Below are positions 34,029 to 44,066 of a DNA stretch of 64,000 bases, in pieces (within the stretch, counting starts at the first letter, position 1; each line of letters begins with the position of its first letter). A model generated the notes under the pieces. The model was not told the DNA's origin, ran no database searches, and saw only the letters and a program-made list of their open reading frames with translations. The stretch is taken from positions 80,079 to 144,078 of the forward strand of contig NZ_KB849234.1 of assembly GCF_000368045.1 (NCBI RefSeq). The letters run 5' to 3'. Position numbers and translations under genes: made by a program. Source of the DNA: Acinetobacter johnsonii CIP 64.6 (lineage in GTDB: Bacteria > Pseudomonadota > Gammaproteobacteria > Pseudomonadales > Moraxellaceae).

Positions 34029-34538
34029 TTATAGCCGAGTGCAAGCTTTCACTAAAGCACGCTTTTGGATATTGGTCAAACATTTAATTTTTTTGGTTTT
34101 AAAATCATAATGATAAGAAATATATTTCCCTGAAAGATACTCACTGACAATTGGCACTTTTCTAAAATAGGTTGTGGTAATGCAACTGTGTAAATCAGGT
34201 GTGGCATTTACTTTGATCCGTTCAAAAAATTGAGTTTGCTGACGAATTTGATCTTGTAATTTTAAAATACGATTCATATTTTGGAACTCTGCGGACTGAG
34301 TAACTTGTTGTATATTTTTAAAATGACAAGCCTTAACCACATCATCATGATATTGATGCATTGACCAAACCAATAATGACTGTATATCACTCATCATTTC
34401 TTTGGCTTCATTGACCTGATTTAAAACATAAAAATGACGAACGGTTGAATAAATAGCATATACAACACCGCAACTCAAAATGATCCCTAAAGCCACTATT
34501 TTAACATCAAGTTTGGAATGCCCTGAAAGATCAGTCAT
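34029..34538 (-). CDS. Hypothetical membrane-anchored protein
   Basis: 169 aa. One N-terminal membrane segment (VKIVALGIILSCGVVYAIYS) followed by a helical exported part of about 135 residues with four cysteines (KACHF, HSCITT, IKCLTN, KACTRL). No family recognised. It shares the dusA terminator from the opposite side and starts 65 bp below the DUF695-type gene, perhaps as the second gene of a pair. It may act in the periplasm if the N-terminus is inside. Confidence 0.65.
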   Translation of the reverse strand: MTDLSGHSKLDVKIVALGIILSCGVVYAIYSTVRHFYVLNQVNEAKEMMSDIQSLLVWSMHQYHDDVVKACHFKNIQQVTQSAEFQNMNRILKLQDQIRQQTQFFERIKVNATPDLHSCITTTYFRKVPIVSEYLSGKYISYHYDFKTKKIKCLTNIQKRALVKACTRL

Positions 34539-34602
34539 TGAGTTACTTTATCCCGTTATATTTTAAAAGTGCTTCAGGCGAACTCGTCTTTTATATAAGA
34601 GC

Positions 34603-35712
34603 TTAACCGGTAAATTTACTCAGAGCATGCCAGTATTTGTCTTTAAACAGACTGACCTCTATTTCAAAATTGTCTTTATATTTTTCAATCGCTTGATCAA
34701 TGACTTTTGATGGTTTTCTAAACTCTTTACACGCAAAATATATGGTTCTTAAGTGATTACCCGTTTCACGGCCTATATTTAAATAGCCATCCACATCTTT
34801 CAGTTCTTGTAATAATTCGTCTTCAATCAAATTCAATAGCTCATAATCTGTAGATGCAGGTATGCCATTTGAATACTGACCATCATAGGAGATTTCAATC
34901 AGCATCATCCATGGATGTGAGGCTTTTTGATCCCATGTTAAAAGAGTACGATTTAAAGTCGCCAGCAAAGGTAAACCCTCATTGGTTTCTCCCTCCAAAC
35001 TGACAAATTCATCGGCATCCGTATTTGAGCGTGTAATTTTGTCTAATCTTGAAATTTCACTGCTTTTTAAAATTAAAATGTTTTTGAGCAAGTTAATCGG
35101 TAGCAATTCTTTTTCGGCATATTGTTTAGACTGGACAGAAACATTGTCCAATTTGGTGACCGCATCATACTCGCCCAAATAATTATCGAGGAAAATATGT
35201 ACAGCCTGTAAAAATGCATCGTTTTCAGCTGAGTTATATTCATCATGTACCACGACCAGATCAATCTCATCGGGATATTCAGCTTGCTGGTTAAAATAAA
35301 AAGATAAAGTCTCCTGACTAAACTCATAGCCATGCATATTAATCCCGACTTGATGAATATCACTTTCAGGTTTAAGCGCCGTGAACTTCCATCCTGCAAT
35401 CTCAGGTGCAGCCGCAATCAGCTCTTCCACAAAAACAATATTTGGAATGATGCCATCGGGGGTAAGAATTAATTCAGCTGTTTGTGGGGCTAACATGCCC
35501 GTTAGAAAAAAGATGCCGCTATGGACTTTTTCCAATTCAGGCGTCAATCGATCAAAGAAATCGCGCTCGATTTCAGTTTTACTGCCTTGATCCACAATGT
35601 GGTGAAAATGCTGCTGATGCTGCTGAAACCATTGCCAAAATGTAGTATATGCATTTTCATTCACAGGCGTTTTTTGTTTTTGAGAACCCCATAATTTTTT
35701 TAAAAAGCTCAT
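34603..35712 (-). CDS. DUF695-like protein of unknown function
   Basis: 369 aa from the ATG at 35712 (MSFLKKLWGSQ); an upstream TTG at 35742 is less likely, as AGAGAAAAG lies in front of the ATG. The C-terminal third (about 260-355) fits DUF695: WMMLIEISYDGQYSNGIPA, LLNLIEDELLQEL and a later TGNHLRTIYFACKEF. The N-terminal part contains LTGMLAPQTAELILTPDG, a pattern shared with related cytoplasmic proteins. No catalytic motif is recognised. Probably cytosolic; no signal peptide. Confidence 0.65.
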   Translation of the reverse strand: MSFLKKLWGSQKQKTPVNENAYTTFWQWFQQHQQHFHHIVDQGSKTEIERDFFDRLTPELEKVHSGIFFLTGMLAPQTAELILTPDGIIPNIVFVEELIAAAPEIAGWKFTALKPESDIHQVGINMHGYEFSQETLSFYFNQQAEYPDEIDLVVVHDEYNSAENDAFLQAVHIFLDNYLGEYDAVTKLDNVSVQSKQYAEKELLPINLLKNILILKSSEISRLDKITRSNTDADEFVSLEGETNEGLPLLATLNRTLLTWDQKASHPWMMLIEISYDGQYSNGIPASTDYELLNLIEDELLQELKDVDGYLNIGRETGNHLRTIYFACKEFRKPSKVIDQAIEKYKDNFEIEVSLFKDKYWHALSKFTG

Positions 35713-35809
35713 TTTCTTTTCTCTTTTTTCTATTGATTTCAATATTTTTATGATCTACGGACTATATAAATATATCGATTTATACAGTCCAATTAAACCT
35801 AAAACAGTC

Positions 35810-36577
35810 TTATTGTTTCGCTTTGATTCCATCTAATTTTTTCAGCACTTCCGCGACTGCCACCATCGCAAAGCTTGAAGTCACCACCACCGCAGAACCA
35901 TAGCCACCACAGCGTAGGCCTGCACTTGGACATACATCTGCACTGGAAAATGGATTATCAATCGAATAGACACAGCTAATGCCAAACTTTTCTTTTGGTT
36001 TTTTACAAATCCCCATGCCACGCAACTGGGTTCGAAGCTTCGCCAACATGGGATCTTGTTCGGTTTTAGACAGATCAGCCACTCGGATTTTCAATGGGTC
36101 GAGCTTACCACCCGCTCCCCCTGAAACAATCAATGGAATTTTATTAAAACGACAGTGCAACATCAGTGCTAATTTAGCTTTGACGTCATCAATACAATCT
36201 AAAATTAAATCTGGTCGATGTTCTAAAATTTCTTTGACATTTTCTGGGGTCAAATAGTCATCGATCAAATTGATTTTGATCCGTGGATTGATGGATCGAC
36301 AACGCTCGGCCATCACTTCAATTTTTTCATGTCCCAAGGTTGAGCTCATGGCTGGCAATTGACGGTTAATATTGGAAGCCGCAATCGAGTCCATATCAAC
36401 CAGTGTTAATTCTCCAACGCCTGTACGCGCTAAAGCCTCGACTGCCCACGAACCTACACCACCAATTCCGATCACCATCACATGACTTTTTTCATAATAT
36501 GAAAAGGCCTCGTCTCCATAAATTTTGGCTACACCAGCAAAACGGCGGTCATATTCATCATGTTGCAGATCAGTCAT
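35810..36577 (-). CDS. tcdA: tRNA threonylcarbamoyladenosine dehydratase
   Basis: 255 aa, E1-like (ThiF/HesA) fold. The nucleotide-binding loop is VIGIGGVGSWAVEALARTGV, then LVDMDSIAASNINRQ (family Asp, Arg), and a CIDDVKAKLAL segment. The glycine-rich SGGAGGKLDP and the C-terminal CPSAGLRCGGYGSAV match TcdA/CsdL. It cyclises t6A37 in tRNA using ATP. A single gene on the minus strand. Confidence 0.93.
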   Translation of the reverse strand: MTDLQHDEYDRRFAGVAKIYGDEAFSYYEKSHVMVIGIGGVGSWAVEALARTGVGELTLVDMDSIAASNINRQLPAMSSTLGHEKIEVMAERCRSINPRIKINLIDDYLTPENVKEILEHRPDLILDCIDDVKAKLALMLHCRFNKIPLIVSGGAGGKLDPLKIRVADLSKTEQDPMLAKLRTQLRGMGICKKPKEKFGISCVYSIDNPFSSADVCPSAGLRCGGYGSAVVVTSSFAMVAVAEVLKKLDGIKAKQ

Positions 36578-36666
36578 GCGTACATCTATATCGGTAAAAT
36601 CGTGTTCATTTTACCTGAATACGACCTTGGATTGAATGTAGGCTGAAAGATTTCATAGCTACAAAC

Positions 36667-36697
36667 AATAAAGCCCTACTACTGACAGGGCTTTATT
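36667..36697 (-). terminator. Terminator below acnA
   Basis: AATAAAGCCCT (36667-36677) pairs with AGGGCTTTATT (36687-36697), an 11-bp perfect stem with a 9-nt loop. On the minus strand TTTATTGTTTG follows. It lies 9 bp after the acnA stop. Confidence 0.88.
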
Positions 36698-36706
36698 CCA
36701 TTGGGA

Positions 36707-39460
36707 TTAGGCTGCAATCAAATTACGCAGTACATAATGCAAAATGCCGCCAGCTTTAAAGTATTCCACCTCATTCAAGGTATCAATACGGCACAACACT
36801 GTAAATTGGTCTTGGCTGCCATCTTCTCGAAGCACCTGAATATCCAAAGTTTGATGCGGCTGGATATCATCCGACAGTCCATGAATCGAAAGTACTTCAC
36901 GACCTGTCAAATTTAAGGATTGGCGCGTTTGTCCATCGACAAATTGCAATGGCAATACACCCATACCAACCAAATTCGAACGGTGAATTCGTTCAAAACT
37001 TTCGGCAATCACCGCTTTAACGCCCAATAAGTTCGTACCTTTGGCAGCCCAGTCACGTGATGAGCCTGTGCCATACTCTTTCCCAGCAATAATGATTAAT
37101 GGCGTATGTTGCTGCTGATAAAGCATAGAAGCATCATAAATCGGCAAGGTTTCTCCTGTTGGAATATAGATCGTGTTTCCACCTTCTTCACCACCGAGCA
37201 TTTCATTCTTAATGCGGATATTGGCAAAAGTGCCTCGCATCATCACTTCATGGTTCCCACGTCGAGACCCATAAGAGTTGAAGTCTTTGGGTTCAACCCC
37301 TTGCTGTTGCAAATAGCGTCCTGCGGGGCTGTCTTTCTTGATATTACCCGCAGGGGAAATATGATCGGTGGTGACCGAGTCTCCAAGCACAGCCAAAATA
37401 CGTGCCTGTTCAATATTGGTAATCGGTTTCGGTGGCTGACCTATCTCTTCAAAAAATGGTGGATGACGAATATAGGTTGAATTCTCTTGCCAAGCATAGG
37501 TCTGACTTTGAGGAATCTGAATCGCCTGCCATGCTGCATCACCATCAAATACTGCGGCATATTCTTTATGGAACATCGCGGTATTTACGCTCTGTAGCGC
37601 ATGATCAATTTCAGCCTGACTCGGCCAAATATCCTTCAAGTAGACTGCTTGCCCATCTTTGCCGAGGCCGATCGGTTGCGTGGTCAGATCGGTACGGATA
37701 TTGCCTGTCAAACCATAAGCCACCACCAAAGGAGGCGAAGCCAACCAGTTGGTTTTCACCAGAGGATGTACACGCCCTTCAAAGTTACGGTTGCCTGAAA
37801 GCACTGAAGCGACATTGAGATCATGGCACTGAATGGCTTCTTCAATCGGTTCAGGCAGCGGTCCAGAATTCCCGATACACGTGGTACAGCCATAGCCGAC
37901 CAAGTTATAACCCAACTCATCCAAATACGGTGTTAAACCAGCCGCAGCCAAATAATCGGTCACTACTTTAGAACCAGGTGCAAGCGAACTTTTCACCCAC
38001 GGTTTACGCTGTAGACCTTTTTCAATGGCTTTTTTAGCGAGGAGCCCTGCGGCTAACATGACACTTGGGTTTGAGGTATTGGTACATGAGGTGATGGCTG
38101 AAATGACCACATCACCATGGTTCAATGGGTAAGATTTTCCATCAATGGTGCAAGATGACTCCTCATGCGGCAGATTGGCTTTTTTAGCTTCAACAGCTGT
38201 GCCACCGCCTTCATTTTCTAAACGCTCTTTGGCTTCTTTGGCTGGCTTGAGATTTAGTTCCATCAAATCATGAAAAGTTTTAGGTACATCTGACAGCAAG
38301 ACACGATCTTGCGGACGTTTAGGGCCTGCCAAACTGGCCTGCACTGTACTCATGTCCAAGCTCAAAGTATCGGTAAAAACGGGTTCATCACCTGCATTTC
38401 GCCATAAGCCCTGCGCTTTACTATACGCTTCAACCAAATCAATCCGTTGTTGCTCACGACCTGTCAACGCTAAATAAGCCAAGGTCACATCATCAATCGG
38501 GAAGAAACCACAGGTTGCACCATATTCAGGGGCCATATTGGCAATAGTGGCGCGGTCAGCCAAAGGCAAGTCGGCCAAACCATCGCCATAAAATTCGACA
38601 AATTTACCAACCACGCCTTTTTGGCGTAGCATTTGTGTGATGGTTAAAACCAAATCTGTTGCAGTAATGCCTTCATTCAATTTCCCTGTGAGTTTGAAAC
38701 CGATGACTTCAGGAATTAACATGGATACAGGCTGCCCGAGCATCGCCGCTTCAGCTTCAATCCCGCCAACACCCCAACCGAGCACGCCTAAGCCATTGAT
38801 CATGGTGGTATGTGAATCTGTTCCCACCAAGGTATCAGGGAACGCAAAAGTTTGTCCCTCATCCTCCCCTAGCCATACCGCTTGAGCCAGATACTCTAAA
38901 TTGACTTGGTGGCAAATCCCAGTACCCGGCGGGACAACGCTAAAGTTATTAAAGGCCGATTGTCCCCAGCGTAGGAATTGATAACGCTCACCATTGCGTT
39001 GCATTTCAATTTCGACATTTTCAGCAAAGGCATCTTTATCCGCAAAATGATCGACCATTACGGAATGGTCGATCACCAAATCGACAGGGGACAAGGGATT
39101 AATCAAATTCGGATCACCACCCGCTTGTGCCATTGCGGCACGCATGGCAGCCAAGTCAACCACGGCGGGAACCCCTGTGAAATCCTGCATCAGTACGCGT
39201 GCTGGCCGATATTGAATTTCCTGATCAGAGCTTCTGGTTTTTTGCCAATCGACTAGGGCTTGAATATGCTCTACTTTTACACTTTTGTGATCTTCAAAAC
39301 GGAGTAAATTTTCGAGTAAGACCTTTAAAGACTTGGGTAATTGATCAATATTACCCAATGTTTGGGCGGCTTGAGGGAGGTTAAAAATTTGATAGGATTT
39401 TTCACCCACCATGAATGTTTGTAATGCATTGAAACTATTGATTTTGCTATATCTGGCCAT
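36707..39460 (-). CDS. acnA: Aconitate hydratase AcnA
   Basis: 917 aa, IRP1/AcnA-type length. Iron-sulphur ligands: SAITSCTNTSNPSVM and GYGCTTCIGNSGPLPEP. Substrate and active-site segments include GVGGIEAEAAMLGQP, DSHTTMINGLGVLGWG (as VGTDSHTTMING), YGSRRGNHEVMMRGTFANIR and the C-terminal GKEYGTGSSRDWAAKG. It interconverts citrate and isocitrate in the TCA cycle. AGAGGG ribosome-binding site before the ATG. Monocistronic, ended by the hairpin at 36667-36697. Confidence 0.97.
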   Translation of the reverse strand: MARYSKINSFNALQTFMVGEKSYQIFNLPQAAQTLGNIDQLPKSLKVLLENLLRFEDHKSVKVEHIQALVDWQKTRSSDQEIQYRPARVLMQDFTGVPAVVDLAAMRAAMAQAGGDPNLINPLSPVDLVIDHSVMVDHFADKDAFAENVEIEMQRNGERYQFLRWGQSAFNNFSVVPPGTGICHQVNLEYLAQAVWLGEDEGQTFAFPDTLVGTDSHTTMINGLGVLGWGVGGIEAEAAMLGQPVSMLIPEVIGFKLTGKLNEGITATDLVLTITQMLRQKGVVGKFVEFYGDGLADLPLADRATIANMAPEYGATCGFFPIDDVTLAYLALTGREQQRIDLVEAYSKAQGLWRNAGDEPVFTDTLSLDMSTVQASLAGPKRPQDRVLLSDVPKTFHDLMELNLKPAKEAKERLENEGGGTAVEAKKANLPHEESSCTIDGKSYPLNHGDVVISAITSCTNTSNPSVMLAAGLLAKKAIEKGLQRKPWVKSSLAPGSKVVTDYLAAAGLTPYLDELGYNLVGYGCTTCIGNSGPLPEPIEEAIQCHDLNVASVLSGNRNFEGRVHPLVKTNWLASPPLVVAYGLTGNIRTDLTTQPIGLGKDGQAVYLKDIWPSQAEIDHALQSVNTAMFHKEYAAVFDGDAAWQAIQIPQSQTYAWQENSTYIRHPPFFEEIGQPPKPITNIEQARILAVLGDSVTTDHISPAGNIKKDSPAGRYLQQQGVEPKDFNSYGSRRGNHEVMMRGTFANIRIKNEMLGGEEGGNTIYIPTGETLPIYDASMLYQQQHTPLIIIAGKEYGTGSSRDWAAKGTNLLGVKAVIAESFERIHRSNLVGMGVLPLQFVDGQTRQSLNLTGREVLSIHGLSDDIQPHQTLDIQVLREDGSQDQFTVLCRIDTLNEVEYFKAGGILHYVLRNLIAA

Positions 39461-39585
39461 TCGGTTGCCCTCTAGTATTGGCGAATTTATTTATTATGAT
39501 GTTCTTTCTTTAATGTAAGCCTGTTTAGGAAAGAGTGTGTTCCCTTTTGGTTATCTTATTTTATCGAGATTATTGGCTTATTCTT

Positions 39586-40407
39586 CTAAAATTTTAAATT
39601 CAATGCAGCCAATGAGTTCTGCCAGAGTTGAGTTGCTAACGACCGCTCAGACTGATCCAGTGTCTGTGCGAGACTCTCCAAAACATAAGGTAAATTCACC
39701 GGTGTATTGCGGGTGCGATGCTCGGTCGATGTTTGACAACACAACGGCGTCATATCTGGACAGTCCGTTTCAATCACCAAATATTCACTACCAAGTGCTT
39801 GCACCACTTGATGCAATTTTTTGGCGTTTGGATTGGTGATTTGCCCTGTAACCCCAATTTTAAAACCGAGTTTGACCAAGGCCTTGGCTTCTTCCACCCC
39901 GCCACTAAAGGCATGAGCGATACCACCGAATTTAAATTTTTGGGCTTTTAAAAGGGCAATGCTTTCTGCATGTGCTTTGCGAATATGTAATAACACAGGT
40001 TTTTGATATTGCTGAGCAAGTTCCAGTTGTGCAGAAAAATAAGATTGCTGCTTGGCAAAAAGTTCGGATTGTTTGTGTTGTTTTAAAAAAGTATCTAAAC
40101 CAATTTCACCCACAGCTACGCAGTCCTGCTGCTGCAAAACCTGCTCTAAATGCTGTAAGTGTTCAGTCTGATGCTGTTCGATATAAAACGGATGTAAACC
40201 AGGGGCAAGATAAGAGCATGGAACATTCTTCCAGCTTTTTAATTGCTGATGGGTCTGAATCAGCGCATCAAATCGCGATTCAAGAAAACCAATAAGGACC
40301 AGTGCCTCTACCCCAACACGTTTTGCTTGCTCAGCCAAATGTTGACGATCAGTATCAAAATCGGCAACATCAAAATGAGTATGGGTGTCGAACAGAGGCA
40401 AGCTCAT
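39586..40407 (-). CDS. TatD family metal-dependent hydrolase (DNase)
   Basis: 273 aa. The metal-binding pattern of TatD is complete: FDTHTHFDV, AVGEIGLD, LLHIRKAHAE, AHAFSGGVEEA and VIETDCPDMTP. The family cuts DNA or RNA 3' to 5' and is linked to DNA repair and turnover. It begins 6 bp after the stop of the lipoprotein gene at 40414, so it is the third gene of the 42230-39586 operon. Whether it is TatD, YcfH or YjjV cannot be told from sequence alone. Confidence 0.92.
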   Translation of the reverse strand: MSLPLFDTHTHFDVADFDTDRQHLAEQAKRVGVEALVLIGFLESRFDALIQTHQQLKSWKNVPCSYLAPGLHPFYIEQHQTEHLQHLEQVLQQQDCVAVGEIGLDTFLKQHKQSELFAKQQSYFSAQLELAQQYQKPVLLHIRKAHAESIALLKAQKFKFGGIAHAFSGGVEEAKALVKLGFKIGVTGQITNPNAKKLHQVVQALGSEYLVIETDCPDMTPLCCQTSTEHRTRNTPVNLPYVLESLAQTLDQSERSLATQLWQNSLAALNLKF

Positions 40408-40413
40408 ACTTGA

Positions 40414-41364
40414 TTAGCTCTTGGCTTCTGAAGCAGCCTGTACGCTCTGTTTGGCTTTTGGCAAATACTCAGGCTTTAAAATTTTCTGGAGTTGATCATA
40501 GCCGATAGTTAAGCGTGGTAAACCCACCACATAAGGACCAATTTCATACTCGCCATATTGTAAAATCAGACCTTCAGTGCCCAAGTAATAATTGTTACTC
40601 AAGCTAAACTTCCACGCTTGCTCATATTCATCGACATTGGTCGCTAACTTAGAGTCTACAACCCAAGCACGAAAGGCTTCATGCGCTACTCTATTTAACG
40701 CCGCCTTCTGATTCGGCAACAATAGATCATCCAGACTCACCAGCTTTTGCTGCTTCAAGTCAAAATTATAATAATGCTGCGACGATGAACCATGTGCACC
40801 GCCTAAGTAGCTGCTGGTGTTCAACACCACCGTAGCCAAAGGATCTTTGGCATTTAGAATTTTCGGCTTAATCATCAAACTAATTTGATGGTTAGAACTT
40901 AAGGCTTTCAACTCTTGATCTAAACCCAGAAAAGCAGCTAAATAAGGTTGAACTTGTTTCTCTAGTTTCAGTTTAGGGGTGAGGACTTGGCCCACTACCG
41001 CAGGTTCAGAACTTGCCGCCACAGCACTTGATGCCTCGGTAGCAGAACTGCTATGCATAGGCGAAATATCAATAATCTGCGATAAATCTTTCACAATTTG
41101 TTGATCAATAAAATCATCAATAAACGCTTGATTACTTTGCAAACGATCAATGTTTAATTCTGGGCAAGCATTACCATCACATTCAGGTAATTCGAATTGT
41201 AATTTTTCTGTGTCACCGACCAGTTTTAAAGTGGTGTCTACCTCTGAAGCCGCTGTGGTTTGCGTTGCAGGAGTTTGAGGCTCTTTATCTTTTGGTTGGC
41301 AGGCCGTCAAACTGATGGCAGCTGCAAGTACGCTGATTGTAAATATTGTTTTGCTTTTTAACAT
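40414..41364 (-). CDS. DUF3298-like (RsiV-type) lipoprotein, copy 2
   Basis: 316 aa from the ATG at 41364. The open frame reaches 41412, but the lipoprotein signal starts at MLKSKTIFTISVLAAA (lipobox LTAC), so I take the later ATG. The mature part contains LPECDGNACPELNIDRLQ, a beta-rich region with SSYLGGAHGSSSQHYYNFDL, and a DUF3298-like C-terminus (SLDDLLLPNQKAALNRVAHEAF). It is paralogous to the next upstream protein. Anchored to the envelope; function unknown. Translated ahead of the TatD gene. Confidence 0.8.
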   Translation of the reverse strand: MLKSKTIFTISVLAAAISLTACQPKDKEPQTPATQTTAASEVDTTLKLVGDTEKLQFELPECDGNACPELNIDRLQSNQAFIDDFIDQQIVKDLSQIIDISPMHSSSATEASSAVAASSEPAVVGQVLTPKLKLEKQVQPYLAAFLGLDQELKALSSNHQISLMIKPKILNAKDPLATVVLNTSSYLGGAHGSSSQHYYNFDLKQQKLVSLDDLLLPNQKAALNRVAHEAFRAWVVDSKLATNVDEYEQAWKFSLSNNYYLGTEGLILQYGEYEIGPYVVGLPRLTIGYDQLQKILKPEYLPKAKQSVQAASEAKS

Positions 41365-41411
41365 ATATAACCTATTACCTTTTGAAGCCAGCTCTTGCTT
41401 TGGCCAGTACA

Positions 41412-42230
41412 CTAAAACAACTGGGTATAGACATCGGCTTTTAATACCTGTTGAGTTTGTGCTTTCGTCAAATAAATATCAAGCTGAGTCCCATCTTTTA
41501 CAATCTCATGAGTCCGATAGTGTAAACCGATGCCCTCTTGGTCAAAGAACCAATCTGCTTGCCCCCAGTACAACTTCGCAGGTGCAGATTTTCGCGCTTC
41601 GGGTTCTTGTTTCTTCAACCAGTCTTGATACGCTTTTTGCACCAACACATTCATCGCCAGTTGCTGTTTCGGGTGAATTAAATCTAATAATGCCACCGCT
41701 TTTTGATTTTTACGATCCGCAACAAAGAAATAATAACGTTCCTTAACATTTACATTCTCTTGATTGGTATCAACCCCAATTTGCATGAGCACAAACTGAT
41801 TGCGCTGATACGGTATACGCGTATACATCGCCAAGCTATAAGCCTTGTTACCCTTGAATTCGGCTTGCCATGTATCCGACTTTTTCACATAGGCATTAAT
41901 AGCTTGCTGTAAGCTCATGTCTTGTTTTAAGCCAATTTGATCTTGAATCACGCGGGCCTGACTTTTGGCAATCCATTGGTTTAACCACAGATCTGCCGTT
42001 GTTAAACTTTGCAGATCTAATTCAATACAATTCTTGGTTTCACAAAATGGCTGTGCAATATCAGCCACTTGTTGCTGAATATTTAAATACGGTAACACTT
42101 CAGCCTGCTCTGTTTTAAATACCGAGCTTTTGGCATCTGTGTCTGTTTCAGATTGTTTAGAGGAGTCACATGCTGTCAATAAGACAGTCAAACTCACCAA
42201 TATTGTATAAATAGCCTGTTTCTGCAACAT
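41412..42230 (-). CDS. DUF3298-like (RsiV-type) lipoprotein, copy 1
   Basis: 272 aa. The lipoprotein signal (MLQKQAIYTILVSLTVLLTAC) has the lipobox LTAC. The mature protein shares the same order as the neighbour: CETKNCIELDLQSL corresponds to CDGNACPELNIDRLQ, and LLDLIHPKQQLAMNVLVQKAYQDW to SLDDLLLPNQKAALNRVAHEAF. So it is a tandem duplicate, now well diverged. GGAAGACGC before the ATG. It heads the operon with copy 2 and the TatD gene. Confidence 0.8.
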   Translation of the reverse strand: MLQKQAIYTILVSLTVLLTACDSSKQSETDTDAKSSVFKTEQAEVLPYLNIQQQVADIAQPFCETKNCIELDLQSLTTADLWLNQWIAKSQARVIQDQIGLKQDMSLQQAINAYVKKSDTWQAEFKGNKAYSLAMYTRIPYQRNQFVLMQIGVDTNQENVNVKERYYFFVADRKNQKAVALLDLIHPKQQLAMNVLVQKAYQDWLKKQEPEARKSAPAKLYWGQADWFFDQEGIGLHYRTHEIVKDGTQLDIYLTKAQTQQVLKADVYTQLF

Positions 42231-42261
42231 GCGTCTTCCATGAAATTAAAGTATCTTGCAT

Positions 42262-42294
42262 AATAAAACAGCTTCACGAAGAAGCTGTTTTATT
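42262..42294 (-). terminator. Terminator after prfC
   Basis: A perfect 14-bp stem, AATAAAACAGCTTC (42262-42275) with GAAGCTGTTTTATT (42281-42294), with a 5-nt loop, 14 bp after the prfC stop. A-rich and T-rich flanks make it strong on the minus strand. Confidence 0.9.
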
Positions 42295-42308
42295 TTTTAA
42301 AATCCCGA

Positions 42309-43898
42309 TTAGTGTTCGCGGGTATTGCGGAACACGATGTCTGGATAGCGCTCTTGCATCAGTTGTAAGTTCACACGACTCGGTGCCAAGTAGGTCAAGT
42401 GACCACCACCATCTACCGATAATTGGTCATGTGCTTTTTTCTTAAATTCATTAAATTTTTTGTCATCATCACAGGACACCCAGCGCACAGTGTTAATGCT
42501 CACAGGCTCGTAGACGCAGTCGACTTTGTACTCTTCTTTCAAACGGTATGCCACCACTTCAAACTGAAGTACACCTACCGCACCGACAATCAAGTCATTG
42601 CTATTTTGCGGCATGAAGACCTGTGTTGCACCTTCTTCTGAGAGTTCTTTTAAGCCTTTTTGTAACTGTTTCGATTTCAATGGATCTTTCAAACGTACAC
42701 GGCGGAACATTTCAGGGGCGAAGTGCGGGATACCCGTAAATTGTAGTTTTTCACCTGAGGTAAAAGTATCACCGATTTGAATCGTACCGTGGTTATGTAA
42801 ACCAATAATGTCGCCCGGCCATGCTTCTTCTAGATGCTGACGATCACCAGCTAAGAAAGTCAAAGCATCACTAATACGCACATCTTTATCTAGACGCACA
42901 TGCTTCATTTTCAAACCTTTTTCATATTTGCCTGAACAAATACGCATAAAGGCAATACGGTCACGGTGTTTCGGGTCCATATTGGCTTGAATTTTAAAGA
43001 CAAAGCCAGTAAAACCCTCTTCAGTCGCTTCAACCAAACGATTTTCTGTTGGATGCGCTTTAGGTTCAGGCGCATAGTTGCTAAATGCATCTAACACATG
43101 GTCTACACCAAAGTTACCTAATGCTGTACCAAACAATACAGGCGTTTGACGACCCGCAAGGAACTCTGTGCGGTCTAAAGGCTCATTGGCCATTTGCACC
43201 AGTTCTAGAGACTCTTCAAATGCCGCCCAAGCCAACTCCCCGACTTTTTCACGTAAGTCTGGATAGTCATAACCATCACGGACTTCGATTTCGGTAATGG
43301 TTGAACCAAAACCTGCTTTATACACATAAAACTTTTCTTCGATCAGGTTAAACACCCCAGCGAAGTCACGACCTGTACCAAGCGGCCAGGTGATCGGCAC
43401 ACATTTGATTTTGAGAACGTTTTCAATTTCATCCAACAGCTCTAAAGGCTCACGGATTTCACGGTCCATTTTGTTCACAAATGAAATGATCGGTGTGTCA
43501 CGCATACGACACACTTCCATCAGTTTCACGGTACGATCTTCGACACCTTTTGCACCGTCAATTACCATCAAAGCTGAATCGACTGCCGTTAAGGTACGAT
43601 ACGTATCTTCCGAGAAGTCTTCGTGTCCCGGCGTATCCAGCAGGTTGATCATCTTGTCTTTAAATGGAAACTGCATGACAGAGGTGGTGATCGAAATACC
43701 ACGTTCTTTTTCCATTTCCATCCAGTCCGAAGTGGCTGCACGGTCCGATTTACGGCTTTTCACCATACCTGCAATCTGAATGGCCTGTCCCCACAACAGC
43801 AATTTTTCTGTCATGGTGGTCTTACCAGCATCGGGGTGGGAAATAATCGCAAAGGTGCGACGCTGCGCAACTTGCGCGGCTAATTCATTTTTAAACAT
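42309..43898 (-). CDS. prfC: Peptide chain release factor 3
   Basis: 529 aa. GTPase motifs: SHPDAGKTTMTEKLLL (G1), LLDTPGHEDFSEDTYR (G3), SFVNKMDRE (G4). RF3-specific parts include MKSRKSDRAATSDWMEMEKER and the C-terminal EFKKKAHDQLSVDGGGHLTYLAPSRVNLQ segment. It removes RF1/RF2 from the ribosome after termination. It has no other gene in its transcript. Confidence 0.96.
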   Translation of the reverse strand: MFKNELAAQVAQRRTFAIISHPDAGKTTMTEKLLLWGQAIQIAGMVKSRKSDRAATSDWMEMEKERGISITTSVMQFPFKDKMINLLDTPGHEDFSEDTYRTLTAVDSALMVIDGAKGVEDRTVKLMEVCRMRDTPIISFVNKMDREIREPLELLDEIENVLKIKCVPITWPLGTGRDFAGVFNLIEEKFYVYKAGFGSTITEIEVRDGYDYPDLREKVGELAWAAFEESLELVQMANEPLDRTEFLAGRQTPVLFGTALGNFGVDHVLDAFSNYAPEPKAHPTENRLVEATEEGFTGFVFKIQANMDPKHRDRIAFMRICSGKYEKGLKMKHVRLDKDVRISDALTFLAGDRQHLEEAWPGDIIGLHNHGTIQIGDTFTSGEKLQFTGIPHFAPEMFRRVRLKDPLKSKQLQKGLKELSEEGATQVFMPQNSNDLIVGAVGVLQFEVVAYRLKEEYKVDCVYEPVSINTVRWVSCDDDKKFNEFKKKAHDQLSVDGGGHLTYLAPSRVNLQLMQERYPDIVFRNTREH

Positions 43899-44066
43899 AA
43901 ATTAAATCTGCAATTGATCATAGCCCTCATGGTCGATACGACCACAAAGTCCTATAAAAGAAATTCTAAATTGGGCTAATTGTATCCGAATACCGCTTGA
44001 GCTTCTATTGTCTTTTATCGAGCGAAGCGAGAAAGCACCTCACGCCAAAGCGTTTCAATCAACGGC

